The notes beneath the pieces were generated by a model, which was not told the origin of the DNA, ran no database searches, and saw nothing but the letters and a program-made list of their open reading frames with translations. The translations under genes and the position numbers were made by a program. Of a stretch of DNA of 64,000 bases, positions 54,460 through 62,976 are shown one piece after another (the first letter of the stretch is position 1; each line of letters opens with the position of its first letter). Origin of the DNA: Moanibacter sp964542645 (GTDB lineage Bacteria; Verrucomicrobiota; Verrucomicrobiia; Opitutales; UBA2987). Location: positions 186,001 to 250,000 of the forward strand of contig CAZIUG010000008.1 in assembly GCA_964542645.1 (NCBI GenBank). Direction: 5' to 3'.

Positions 54460-55293
54460 TTGGAATACAACGATTCTGTAGTCGAGAGAAAACTGAAGTG
54501 CCTTTTCGGCGTCACTTCTAGTTTACTAGTCCTCCTATCATTACTGCTCTCCGGTTGCACCACAACCGCGACCATGAATGGGAATCTGGATCCTTTTGAG
54601 AAGGTCAATCGGCCCATCCACAATTTAAATCACAAACTGGATACTGCTTTACTTAAACCAGTTGCCAAAGCCTATAAAAAAACCCTCCCTACCCCAATTC
54701 GGAACAGCATTCGGAACTTCTTCTATAATCTCGGCGAACCAAACACGATCGCCAACTGTATACTTCAGGGGAAAAGGAAACAGGCCCTCCACAGTTTTGT
54801 TCGATTTTTTCTCAATTCTACTGCTGGAGTTGGTGGCTTAATTGACGTCGCCTCTCATGGAGGATTGAAGAAACACAAAGAAGATTTGGGCCAAACCCTA
54901 GCAATATGGGGACTCGGAGAGGGTCCATATCTGGTCATACCTCTTGTAGGACCCTCTACTTTGAGAGATCTACCCAATCGCTTCATCGGGAAATACACCA
55001 ACCCATTCAACTACTGGCAAAAAGGTTCTTCTCGCATTCCTCGAGGAATCGCAGGGACTTTAAACACCCGGGTTCAAGCAACAGGCTCGATTAAAAAAAT
55101 CGATGATTCAGCCTTGGACCGATACATTTTCGTCCGTGAAGCCTATCTTGACTCCCGAAGATTCGACATATTCGATGGCTCCCCCCCCATCGAAGACCTT
55201 ATTGATGATGAAATGTTTTTCCAGGACGATGATTTTTTCTTCGAAGAAAAGGATGTGCCAAAAAATCCAACAACCCGAACTACGAAAAGCTAG
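54460..55293 (+). CDS. mlaA: MlaA (VacJ) outer-membrane lipoprotein
   Basis: An MlaA-family lipoprotein with a clear lipobox, LLLSGCTTT, and the signature DPFEKVNRPIHNLNHKLD, followed by FFYNLGEPNTIANCILQG, RFFLNSTAGVGG and GPYLVIPLVGPSTLRDLPNR. It acts in the outer membrane, taking phospholipids to MlaC. The N-terminus is unclear: no ATG lies in frame near the signal peptide. TTG at 54460 gives a signal of sensible length, and a GTG at 54295 would add 55 atypical residues. The 3' end overlaps the convergent HAD gene by 14 bp. The acidic tail with DDEMFFQDDDFFFEE is unusual. Confidence 0.85.
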   Translation: MEYNDSVVERKLKCLFGVTSSLLVLLSLLLSGCTTTATMNGNLDPFEKVNRPIHNLNHKLDTALLKPVAKAYKKTLPTPIRNSIRNFFYNLGEPNTIANCILQGKRKQALHSFVRFFLNSTAGVGGLIDVASHGGLKKHKEDLGQTLAIWGLGEGPYLVIPLVGPSTLRDLPNRFIGKYTNPFNYWQKGSSRIPRGIAGTLNTRVQATGSIKKIDDSALDRYIFVREAYLDSRRFDIFDGSPPIEDLIDDEMFFQDDDFFFEEKDVPKNPTTRTTKS

Positions 55294-55909
55294 AAACCCG
55301 CTCTAGGTAGTTTTCAACCCAACTCTTGACTGTCGTTTCATCAACCACATGCACGGACTCGATTCCAATCTCTCTAGCCCCAATAACATTCCTCAGGTCA
55401 TCATCGAAAAAGATGACCTCGTTCACCGCCATCCCAGATCTTTCTAAAACAAACCGATAAATTCGCTCTTCCGGTTTTCTCATCCCGATATTGCACGAGA
55501 AGTAGAGCTCATCAAAGAGCTGGAAATTCTCGCTATAGAGCGACACAGCCCTATCCACATGCGCGCTGTTAGTATTACTCAAAGCCACCACACTGCTGAC
55601 TTTTTTGATCCGATTAATTGACTCCACCACACTCTCATGGATTCCGTCAAAAATCGCATTCCATCCTTCCATAATCTGGGCTTCATTAATATCAATCCTC
55701 ATCAGATCTTTGAAATACCCAAAGTATTGAGAACTGCTAATTTCCCCCCGTTCATACTGTTGAAATGCCTCATTGAATTGAAATCTTTTCGATAGTTCAG
55801 CTGCTGTCGCTCCTGAGTAACATCCCCAAACCTCGAAAGGTTTATTATAGGTTGTCCTTATGAATACGTTACCTAGATCGAAAATAAAAAGTTTCTTACG
55901 TAAATACAT
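55280..55909 (-). CDS. HAD-family phosphatase, YihX-like
   Basis: A 209-residue HAD hydrolase. Motif I is FIFDLGNVFIR, the DxG-type variant of E. coli YihX, and other stretches match the same protein: FQQYERGEISS, VVALSNTN (motif II), IGMRKPEERIYRFVLE (motif III Lys) and VIFFDDDLRNVIGAREIGI (motif IV). YihX removes phosphate from alpha-D-glucose 1-phosphate; that specificity is only suggested here. The ATG at 55909 fits the family; the 38 extra upstream residues are rejected. Confidence 0.85.
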   Translation of the reverse strand: MYLRKKLFIFDLGNVFIRTTYNKPFEVWGCYSGATAAELSKRFQFNEAFQQYERGEISSSQYFGYFKDLMRIDINEAQIMEGWNAIFDGIHESVVESINRIKKVSSVVALSNTNSAHVDRAVSLYSENFQLFDELYFSCNIGMRKPEERIYRFVLERSGMAVNEVIFFDDDLRNVIGAREIGIESVHVVDETTVKSWVENYLERVSSFS

Positions 55910-56275
55910 TTTTAAGACCTCAGAGCACAGACGTACCAGTTTAACCTTTGTCGTCAGCTTTATAGAAGTCAATTTAGCTAACTTCACAACCATCTCTTCA
56001 AGCTCCTCATAAATATTGCCCACGTAACCGATAATTGAATTGAGGATGACGCGCTACACCTTCTTTGCCATACTCTGAGTTGGTTACAAATATTTATTCT
56101 TTTCACATTCTAATAACTCATGGAATTCTTCAATAAAGTCATAACTCCAGCCAATCTAGGTCGTAAAATATGAGAGCGAAAAACCTATATTCATCCTCTG
56201 ATTCCTATGGAATTTTGGTCTGGGCGAAAGCGTATGGTTGAGACTTTTTTTAATTCCCCCCTATATTGTTCGATC

Positions 56276-57127
56276 ATGAATTCCTCCGTATCAGAGAATC
56301 AACTCTCCAAACTTATCGAAGACGGTTTCTGCATTTTCAAAAACATCCTGGATGATAAAATGATCAGGCGTATTGATGAAGCGGCCAACCGGTTACTAGC
56401 ACTCGAAGAAGATGAACATTTTAAAACCCAAAAATCTACAGGAAGTCTTATTCCTATCCATAGAGATTCACTCTTTGCGGAACTTGTAGTATGGCCCAAA
56501 GCAATTGAGGCTATCAGGTCTATGGGATTTAATAGGCCCGTTTTTTCCTCTGGCTACGTGATCAGCAAACCACCCTACAGCCCACCCCTTTTTTGGCATC
56601 AAGACTGGTGGGGATGGAACGAAGCTGTCAGTTACCAGAAGTTTCCTCAGCAGGTTTTCTTAATGTACTATCTAGTAAACACTAGGCCAGAAAATGGATG
56701 CTTACGCCTAATTCCCGGTAGCCACATTAAACATCACCCACTCCATGAAGCGACTCCTGCGGCACATACCAACGAACTCACAAAAGTCGCAAACCCGAAT
56801 CATCCGGCTTTCCAATACGCTGAAGGTGAAGTCGATGTCTGCGTTCAGGCTGGAGACGTGGTTATCGGAGACTCAAGAATCCTTCACAGTGCCCACCCCA
56901 ATAGGACAAACCAACGTCGGACCGTAATCACACTATGGTACCTCCCGCTTTTTTACGAACTACCGGATTCAATTCGGTCATTTCTCGCCCGTCAAAATTT
57001 AAGGGAAGGCTGGTCGATAGAAGCTCAAAGAATGCTTCAACCCTTTGACCCAATCTACACCGGACCTAGATTGGACTTAGAAACAGAATGGAACCGGATC
57101 CCGGGTTTGGCCTTGAAACGAAGATGA
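56276..57127 (+). CDS. Phytanoyl-CoA dioxygenase (PhyH) family protein
   Basis: A 283-residue Fe(II)/2-oxoglutarate oxygenase. The iron ligands are the HxD in LFWHQDWWGWN (His108, Asp110) and a distal His in DSRILHSAHPNRT (His204). VFLMYYLVNTRPENGCLRLIPGSH is the family core. The start MNSSVSENQLSKLIEDGFCI is typical, so the ATG at 56276 is preferred over one at 56207. The substrate is unknown; it sits beside lipid genes but stands alone on its strand. Confidence 0.87.
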   Translation: MNSSVSENQLSKLIEDGFCIFKNILDDKMIRRIDEAANRLLALEEDEHFKTQKSTGSLIPIHRDSLFAELVVWPKAIEAIRSMGFNRPVFSSGYVISKPPYSPPLFWHQDWWGWNEAVSYQKFPQQVFLMYYLVNTRPENGCLRLIPGSHIKHHPLHEATPAAHTNELTKVANPNHPAFQYAEGEVDVCVQAGDVVIGDSRILHSAHPNRTNQRRTVITLWYLPLFYELPDSIRSFLARQNLREGWSIEAQRMLQPFDPIYTGPRLDLETEWNRIPGLALKRR

Positions 57128-57161
57128 ATAAGGCAACCAACAATTAGTATCCCCAAAAACG

Positions 57162-58781
57162 TCACCTCAATCGACCTTCGATAAACTCTTGAACTCCCTT
57201 TTTGTTCCAAATGATAAGTCTTCCACCCCTATAAAGCTGATTGTACAACACATTTGTTTGATCAAAATTCTTATCTCTTTCTTCATAACTGATTATGAGG
57301 ACCTTTTTATTATTATTTATGTATTCACCGATACTTTCTATCTCCGTAATAACAACTAAAGGTCTCTCTAATCTTCCAACGAAGTGGTATTGTCCAAAAT
57401 ATTTAAGGGAATTAACTATCTCGTATCCAGCTTCTTGTTTCTCCTTCAATATTCGTGCGACATTTCGAACATCATACCGGCTTGCAAATAAAGGATGCAC
57501 CGCGACCAAAAATACGATAAGTGCGATCACGGATAATATTGCGATACCTCTTATACTCCCATCTATCGTTCTGCTCCTGAAGATGAATAAAACGGCTCCC
57601 ACAAAAATTAGTCCAATTCCCAAAGTTGCGACCAAACTGCTAGGAATCTCCTTCTCTTGGACCCAAACACTACCAGCCAGCACGGTCAGAGTACAACCCA
57701 AGCCAACGTAAGTTGCTCCAATCCGCCTGTGAAAGGTCCAAAAGCCGTATAACTCCCTAGGCAGTCGGGAGATTGCTCTTCCTATTAAGAGGCTGAAAGC
57801 TGGAAGTGTTGGAACCAAATAGTATAATTGCTTCCCGCTGATTAAAGAAAAGAGGCCAATTGAAGAGCCGATCCAAACGGCGATAAACCGATAATTCCAC
57901 TTCAGCTTAAGATCGGATTTCCCCATCCAGGGATGTCCGATCAAAATCCACGGAAAAATCAATACCGGCAGGATGGGAATATACCACCAGATCGGCCTTT
58001 GGTGAGCCATAGAGGAAACCATTCGATCTGCTGTCTGGCTCCATAAGATTGCCTTTCCATATTCTTCACCACCAGTCATCGTTGCCGGAACTACCCAAAT
58101 CATAGCCGTACCCACCCCCATTAACACGGCTAATCCAAGCCTTAAGTACCACCTCCCGCCAAACGCCTCTTCTTTGGAAACCCAAATGAAGTACATGACG
58201 CCCAGAGGAAGGACATGTACGAGTATTACAGGCCCTTTCGTCAACAATCCTCCCGCAATCGATAAACTGACCAGCAACCAAGATACTCTCCGTTTCTTAT
58301 CTTCGGCTCCTACTAAAAACCCATAAACTCCCAAAAGAACCCAGAAGGTGAGAAGAATATCGAACATAATCAAGGGAGACCAAAGAAGGTAGACAAACAT
58401 TGAAGACAGGATTAATGTTGCAAACGCAGCCGTCCTTACATCCCCCCATAGTTTCAACCCTATTCGGTAAGTCATCAGCAAATTCAGTAGACTGAAAAGC
58501 AAGGGGATGAAACGTAGTGTTATCTCGTTCACCCCAAGCATAAACCAATTCAGGTTTATCAACCAAAACAACAAAGGAGGCTTGTGAGAGTAGAATTCAT
58601 TATTCAGCGTTGGCACGAAAAAAGAACGATTCAAATGCATCTCCCAGGCCACCGTGAGATAACGCGTCTCGTCGATCACCAGATAAGGCACCGTGAAAAC
58701 GCACACCGCTCCCACCACTAATACGATAAGGTAGGAGAGCCCTATTTCCCTAATCCCTATCCTTCTAGAAATCGAAATCAC
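57162..58781 (-). CDS. ArnT/PMT-type glycosyltransferase (GT-C fold)
   Basis: A 539-residue polytopic membrane protein with roughly a dozen hydrophobic helices. The first periplasmic loop carries the metal/acceptor motif VIDETRYLTVAWEM, then EFYSHKPPLLFWL. GLLTKGPVILVHVLPLG and SGKQLYYLVPTLPAFSLL are typical of the ArnT/GT83 family. These enzymes move a sugar from a polyprenyl phosphate to lipid A or another glycolipid. It follows an LABN gene and a GT2 gene on the same strand. The start is a GTG at 58781 with a weak ribosome binding site. Confidence 0.85.
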   Translation of the reverse strand: MISISRRIGIREIGLSYLIVLVVGAVCVFTVPYLVIDETRYLTVAWEMHLNRSFFVPTLNNEFYSHKPPLLFWLINLNWFMLGVNEITLRFIPLLFSLLNLLMTYRIGLKLWGDVRTAAFATLILSSMFVYLLWSPLIMFDILLTFWVLLGVYGFLVGAEDKKRRVSWLLVSLSIAGGLLTKGPVILVHVLPLGVMYFIWVSKEEAFGGRWYLRLGLAVLMGVGTAMIWVVPATMTGGEEYGKAILWSQTADRMVSSMAHQRPIWWYIPILPVLIFPWILIGHPWMGKSDLKLKWNYRFIAVWIGSSIGLFSLISGKQLYYLVPTLPAFSLLIGRAISRLPRELYGFWTFHRRIGATYVGLGCTLTVLAGSVWVQEKEIPSSLVATLGIGLIFVGAVLFIFRSRTIDGSIRGIAILSVIALIVFLVAVHPLFASRYDVRNVARILKEKQEAGYEIVNSLKYFGQYHFVGRLERPLVVITEIESIGEYINNNKKVLIISYEERDKNFDQTNVLYNQLYRGGRLIIWNKKGVQEFIEGRLR

Positions 58782-58814
58782 TTTAACTATAGGTCCTACA
58801 GTTTCCCTTAGTCC

Positions 58815-59087
58815 TCATCCATTCGCATCTTTCCGATATATGAAATAGAGATTTCGAAGGTAGACTATCGATCCGAATGACTGTCCCAGAATAAAAACAG
58901 GATCCTGTCTCGAAATGGCATAAGATAGGAGAAAGACGGAGCCAAGGATACTGCAGTACCAAAAAAAAGTGGGAATGACACTCTCTCGTCTCTTCTCGGT
59001 GACGATCCACTGAATCAGAAAACGCATCGTAAAGAATCCCTGGCCCATCAGGCCGACACAAAGCCAAAAGATGTTGGTTTCATTCAT
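58815..59087 (-). CDS. LABN-domain small membrane protein
   Basis: A 90-residue protein with three short membrane helices, matching the lipid-A-biosynthesis N-terminal (LABN) domain: GQGFFTMRFLIQWIVTEKRRES, VIPTFFWYCSILGSVFLLSY and FGSIVYLRNLYFIYR. The ATG at 59087, behind GAGGAGG at 7 bases, is the start and overlaps the GT2 gene by 8 bp. Stand-alone LABN proteins often accompany a GT2 and an ArnT-type gene, as here; they are thought to help lipid-linked sugar transfer. Confidence 0.88.
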   Translation of the reverse strand: MNETNIFWLCVGLMGQGFFTMRFLIQWIVTEKRRESVIPTFFWYCSILGSVFLLSYAISRQDPVFILGQSFGSIVYLRNLYFIYRKDANG

Positions 59088-59796
59088 CGAAGTCCTCCTC
59101 AATTAAAATTTTTCTGGATCGCAATCTCAGCCATCCAACACCAATTAGATCAACAATTCCTACCCAAATTCTGTCCCATGTTCCATAGTTCGATCGGCCG
59201 TGTGCTCTCGTTCGATGACTCACTTCCACGGAAGTAACCTTTCCCCCTTGCATCTGTACTAGGGCTGGCAAAAAACGGTGCATATGGTCGAAAAAAGGGA
59301 GCGCCAGAAACGTAGTCTTATAGAAAACTTTCAACCCGCAACCGGTATCCGGGGTATCGTCCCTCAAAAAAAACCCTCGAACCGAATTAGCTATTCTAGA
59401 AGTAGTGATTTTCCACCATGTATCATGGCGCTCTCTTCGATAACCTGCTACCATTGAAAATTCCTGGCTGTTTTCAAGAACTGAAATCAACTTAGGAATA
59501 TCCGCTGGATCATTCTGACCGTCTCCATCCAGCGTTGCGATTAAATCGCCTTGGGAATACCTAACTCCGGTCGCAATTGCTGCGCTTTGACCATATTTCT
59601 CCCTGTGCGAAATAACCTTGAGATGGGGAATTTTCGACTTCATATCAGAAAGAACCAGAGCTGTCTCATCGAGACTTGCGTCGTTCACCAAGATAATCTC
59701 AAACCGGCCTTCCAGGGAAAGCGCCGCAATCTCGCTCACGAGTTGACCAACATTGTCAGCTTCATTGTGCAATGGTATGACGATCGAAACGCGCAT
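59080..59796 (-). CDS. Family 2 glycosyltransferase (polyprenyl-phosphate sugar synthase-like)
   Basis: A 238-residue GT2 enzyme: VSIVIPLHNEADNVGQLV, EIILVNDASLDET, the metal-binding ATLDGDGQNDPADIP and DTGCGLKVF. It resembles dolichol-phosphate-mannose synthase/ArnC-type enzymes without the C-terminal membrane helices. It would make the polyprenyl-phosphate sugar donor for the ArnT-like protein two genes downstream. The ATG is at 59796. Confidence 0.9.
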   Translation of the reverse strand: MRVSIVIPLHNEADNVGQLVSEIAALSLEGRFEIILVNDASLDETALVLSDMKSKIPHLKVISHREKYGQSAAIATGVRYSQGDLIATLDGDGQNDPADIPKLISVLENSQEFSMVAGYRRERHDTWWKITTSRIANSVRGFFLRDDTPDTGCGLKVFYKTTFLALPFFDHMHRFLPALVQMQGGKVTSVEVSHRTRAHGRSNYGTWDRIWVGIVDLIGVGWLRLRSRKILIEEDFDE

Positions 59797-60017
59797 GCAC
59801 TATACTCTTAAAATCTCGCACTAAACCTCTAGCCAGAAATTCATAGGAACCGGGCATCGATCAGGAAATCGTGTCTTTATAAGATGGACGTGCCCGATTC
59901 TTGGTGCAAGCCCAGCTTTAATATTATCACTCCCCCATTCTTTGATAACTCAGGGGGAAACGAAACCAATCAAAGCTAAACGCAGCCCAGCTCAACCGGG
60001 TTGTCATGTTTCCAACA

Positions 60018-61031
60018 TTAACTGTTGTGTGCCTGTAAGGAATCAACTGCCTCACGAAAAGCCCGGATATGCTCTGGACCAGTGCCACAGCATCCTCCAA
60101 TAACAGAAGCACCTGCATTTATGAGTTCTCCGATGTTGCTAGCCATCTCCTCTGGTGTTTGCGAATAACAGGTGCGCCGTTCCTCATCAAGGTAGGGAAG
60201 TCCGGCATTCGGATATGCCATCAGCCGTTTCCCTTTTACCCCATGTCCTCCTATCGCCTCGTGTAATTGCCGTATGCCATTGACCGCATAAGGCATCCCC
60301 GTATGTTCTTTTCGTCTTGATTCAGCGCCGCAATTCAAGCCCAAAATTTGAATAAATTCAAGCAGGTTACCTGTATCCAGATCGTTTTTACCCGCTAGAA
60401 TCTCTACCAGATCTTTCGCAGAATGGCCCCAATCTGTGCGATATATGAATCCATCTGTTGCACGATTTCCAGTGTACTTGTAGGTTAGATTCACCGCAAT
60501 TGGAAGCCCCGTGTGGCGGGCGATATCGACAATCATGACTGCCTCTGTGGCTGAGAACATCGTTTCAATATTCAAAAAATCAACTCCCTCCTCCGCTAGA
60601 GCGTTTATGACCCGCTCATGAGCAGCCCTAACATCATTATCGGGTATTCCGAATTCTGTACAGCCTACATCAGCTTCGATCGCACCGGGTGAAGGACCTA
60701 CCGAACCTGCGATGAATACTTCCCTACCGCTGTTCCCTACAGCCGTCTTAGCATGTGCTACTGCTTTTTTCACTAATTGGTTAACATCCTTCGCTTCCTT
60801 TCCCGCCATCTTAAGATGGAGTTCAGAAGCAACGAATGTGTTTGTTCCGATGGCATCCGCTCCTGCTCTGATGTAGTCGCCATGGATATCCGCAACTGTA
60901 TTCGGGTGGAGCTCATTGGCTAATGTACTGTTAGTCAGCTCAATTCCCCTAGCGAACAATTGTGACCCAAACCCCCCATCGTAAACCAAAGGCTTTGCCT
61001 CTTTAAGTCTAGCACGTAGATCTTTATTCAT
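60018..61031 (-). CDS. Homocysteine S-methyltransferase family protein
   Basis: A 337-residue Zn-dependent methyltransferase: VYDGGFGSQLFARGIEL, IGTNTFVASELHL, IAGSVGPSPGAI, NIETMFSATEA, ILGLNCGAES (first Zn Cys region) and VIGGCCGTGPEHI (two Zn cysteines). It makes methionine from homocysteine using betaine, S-methylmethionine or a similar donor; which one is not shown. The open frame runs upstream to 61220, but the ATG at 61031 has GGGGA at 3 bases, and the upstream stretch is a SAM-clan riboswitch. Expression is therefore probably shut off by S-adenosylmethionine. Confidence 0.88.
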   Translation of the reverse strand: MNKDLRARLKEAKPLVYDGGFGSQLFARGIELTNSTLANELHPNTVADIHGDYIRAGADAIGTNTFVASELHLKMAGKEAKDVNQLVKKAVAHAKTAVGNSGREVFIAGSVGPSPGAIEADVGCTEFGIPDNDVRAAHERVINALAEEGVDFLNIETMFSATEAVMIVDIARHTGLPIAVNLTYKYTGNRATDGFIYRTDWGHSAKDLVEILAGKNDLDTGNLLEFIQILGLNCGAESRRKEHTGMPYAVNGIRQLHEAIGGHGVKGKRLMAYPNAGLPYLDEERRTCYSQTPEEMASNIGELINAGASVIGGCCGTGPEHIRAFREAVDSLQAHNS

Positions 61032-61073
61032 ATCCCCTTTTCTCCAACGGACAGTCCACCGCACTCGGAGCTC

Positions 61074-61126
61074 ACTGGGATTTACAATACCAACCCCCAG
61101 CACCGGGACTGAGGGTATTGCCCAGT
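61074..61126 (-). promoter_or_regulatory. Leader stem-loop, candidate expression platform
   Basis: Between the SAM riboswitch and the methyltransferase start. ACTGGG (61126-61121) pairs with CCCAGT (61079-61074), and CAATACC (61120-61114) pairs with GGTATTG (61091-61085), with a five-base bulge on one side. No T-run follows, so it is not a simple terminator. Confidence 0.5.
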
Positions 61127-61153
61127 AGACAGTTTTTTGTCTCTTTCCAGAAA

Positions 61154-61243
61154 CCGCATCACCCTTACGGGGGAAGCACCTTGGCCTGTCCTGCCAGGTT
61201 GCCAGGCCCCATTTCGTCAATAGGGACCACTCCGAATGCCGGC
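61154..61243 (-). promoter_or_regulatory. SAM-clan riboswitch (SAM-IV or SAM-I/IV-variant type)
   Basis: Minus-strand order: CCGGCAT (61242-61236, P1), GGAGTGGTCCC, TTGACGAAATGGGG, CCTGGCAACCTGG, CAGGCCAAGGTGCTTCCCC, then GGGTG and ATGCGG (61159-61154, closing P1). GCAACC and AAGGTGC are the SAM-binding core shared by SAM-I and SAM-IV, and GGCCTG/CAGGCC and GGGG/CCCC can pair. The GAGTG after P1 and GGGTGATG before its close favour the SAM-IV or SAM-I/IV form. An exact TTGACA lies about 30 bases upstream (61275-61270). The gene behind it makes methionine. Confidence 0.82.
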
Positions 61244-61550
61244 CCGTATCGTGTCTGTTAGCATCGATTTGTCAAGGGATATTCGTAATACAAAAAGGCC
61301 TTAACTATAAGTCATTTAAATAGCTTCAGTTACATCTATTTTGGATCAAAATCCAGCGGTTAGAATCCTTCCGATATCAGGAGATAAAAGCGCAGCACGG
61401 CACAATTTTTTGTCTATTTTATTGCATATTATATAGCTACATGACTTTGGGCCATTTGATCCCAAACTCATAGATGAACTTCTCACCAAATAGAGCTTAC
61501 TTGCCGTTTTTCCTATACAATTCACTCTTTCTCTTGGAACTTGTTATTAA

Positions 61551-61627
61551 TGGTCGGGGCGACTGGATTTGAACCAGCGACCTCTGCGTCCCGAACGCAG
61601 CGCTCTGCCAAGCTGAGCTACGCCCCG
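61551..61627 (-). tRNA. trnP: tRNA-Pro (anticodon CGG)
   Basis: Minus-strand cloverleaf: acceptor CGGGGCG/CGCCCCG, D arm AGCTCAGCTTGGCAGAGC, anticodon stem CTGCG/CGCAG with loop TTCGGGA (anticodon CGG), T arm with GGTTCAAATCC. The 3' CCA is encoded. Monocistronic. Confidence 0.97.
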
Positions 61628-62233
61628 AAGATCCTAAAAGTCTTCAGGCTGGAAACCAAAATCGCGTTGAGCAATGTAATACAAAATCTGGATGTGAGAT
61701 CGCAATAAGGTTCATCCGAACATCGCAGGCAAACAGAATATAGCTCCCTCGCATCTATCCTCCCTGATCAACGATCCTTTAATCATTTCACTCTCAAATC
61801 CATCTTCATTTGACCGGTAAATTAAGAAAAATTTCCCGATCAGGGAAGCATGAATAAATGAGTTAGTAAAGGGGATTGTTGAATTTTAGAGGTTCGTGGT
61901 TAAGCAAGGATGCTTTGTCAAAACAAAGATAAATAAACCAGAATAGATAAGGTTAAAGACGGAATAAACAGGGAATTTCAAATATTCAATTGGCAGCGGC
62001 AATAACCCAATAGTATTGACTCAAATCCTAGAATCGAAGTCACTCTGCCTGGCATCGTTGATTAAAGAGAGCCGTTCCATGATAGCCATAATCTAAGCCC
62101 CTAGCGCAAGTAGACATACCGGATTCCCAGAGATTTTGTTTAGCAGAGGACAGGATCATGCTGGAATTTGAAACTATAGAAACCACTCCCTAAACACCTA
62201 AGAATATCCCCGTCGGCAAGAGCGCCTCCGAGA
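61628..62233. other. Long intergenic region without identified gene
   Basis: About 600 bp between tRNA-Pro (minus) and the palindrome before the siroheme genes. It is AT-rich with frequent stops in all frames I read. No conserved RNA, repeat or clear promoter was recognised; it should contain the tRNA promoter and the promoter of the siroheme genes. Confidence 0.45.
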
Positions 62234-62286
62234 TTCGGTCACTTTTGTCAGCGCGGATTGAATCCGCGCTGACAAAAGTGACTGAA
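62234..62286. repeat. Long palindrome spanning the start of the siroheme gene
   Basis: The bases 62238-62259 and 62261-62282 are exact reverse complements (22 bp) around a single central G at 62260. As RNA the stem extends through a G-U pair and three more pairs to 62234-62286. The arm begins GTCACTTTTGTCAGCGCGG. The likely GTG start of the downstream gene (62278) lies inside the right arm. No second copy was noticed in the window. Confidence 0.95.
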
Positions 62287-62961
62287 AAGAGACATTTTCC
62301 CATCTACCTAAACCTGGAAGGCAAGCAGTGTATCGTCATTGGTGGAGGAGACACAGCATTTAGCAAAATAGAATCGCTGCTAAACACCGGAGCTAAAATC
62401 ATAGTCGTTGCTCCTGAAACTAACTCCCGCATTCAATCATTGGCTAGGGAATCGAAGATTCTTTGGATTCGAAGAGATTTTGAAGCTACAGATGCAAATG
62501 ATGCCTTTCTGGTCGTTTCGACCCTCGAAGATCAGCGAGAGAATCAGGAAATCTTCGACCTCCTAAATTCTTGGAACAAACTCGTTAACGTCCACGATGA
62601 CGCACCCCGCTGCAATTTCATTTACCCGGCCGTGGCAAAATCTGGACCAGTTCAAGTCGCAGTGTCAACGGAAGGGAAGAGCCCAGCTATGGCACAACGT
62701 ATCCGGAATCGCATTAAAAAAGAAATTCTAACCGAAGGAATGGGGAACCTAGTAGATTTCATTGGTTCACGACGAAATCTAGTTCAGAACTCAATCACCT
62801 CCTTCCAAAAACGCGTCCGATTTTGGAGAGATCTCCTTGATTCTAATTTTCCCGAAGTCTTGACTACTGACAAAGAGCAAGCTAGCCAACAATTTGATTC
62901 TCATCTTAATAAATACCGTAATCAGAAATCAACTGATGAACCCAGTAAGACTGAATTTTAG
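62278..62961 (+). CDS. Precorrin-2 dehydrogenase/sirohydrochlorin ferrochelatase (CysG N-terminal/MET8 type)
   Basis: A 227-residue siroheme synthase of the CysG-N type. The core is FPIYLNLEGKQCIVIGGGDT (strand and NAD-binding GGGxxA), VVAPETNSRI, ILWIRRDFEATD, NVHDDAPRCNFIYPAVAKSG and VAVSTEGKSPAMAQRIRNRI. It oxidises precorrin-2 to sirohydrochlorin and may insert iron. The likely start is the GTG at 62278, with no good ribosome binding site because it sits in the right arm of a long palindrome; a TTG at 62245 would read through the palindrome. The SumT gene follows 15 bp on. Confidence 0.9.
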   Translation: MTEKRHFPIYLNLEGKQCIVIGGGDTAFSKIESLLNTGAKIIVVAPETNSRIQSLARESKILWIRRDFEATDANDAFLVVSTLEDQRENQEIFDLLNSWNKLVNVHDDAPRCNFIYPAVAKSGPVQVAVSTEGKSPAMAQRIRNRIKKEILTEGMGNLVDFIGSRRNLVQNSITSFQKRVRFWRDLLDSNFPEVLTTDKEQASQQFDSHLNKYRNQKSTDEPSKTEF

Positions 62962-62976
62962 GAGAATTTAATCTAG

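Noticed and set aside
58783..59067. 94-codon frame overlapping the LABN gene
   Set aside because: Shifted frame; the LABN frame has the domain signature and a strong ribosome binding site.
59850..59925. GC-rich inverted segment downstream of the homocysteine methyltransferase as a terminator
   Set aside because: Only a few outer bases pair and there is no T-run.
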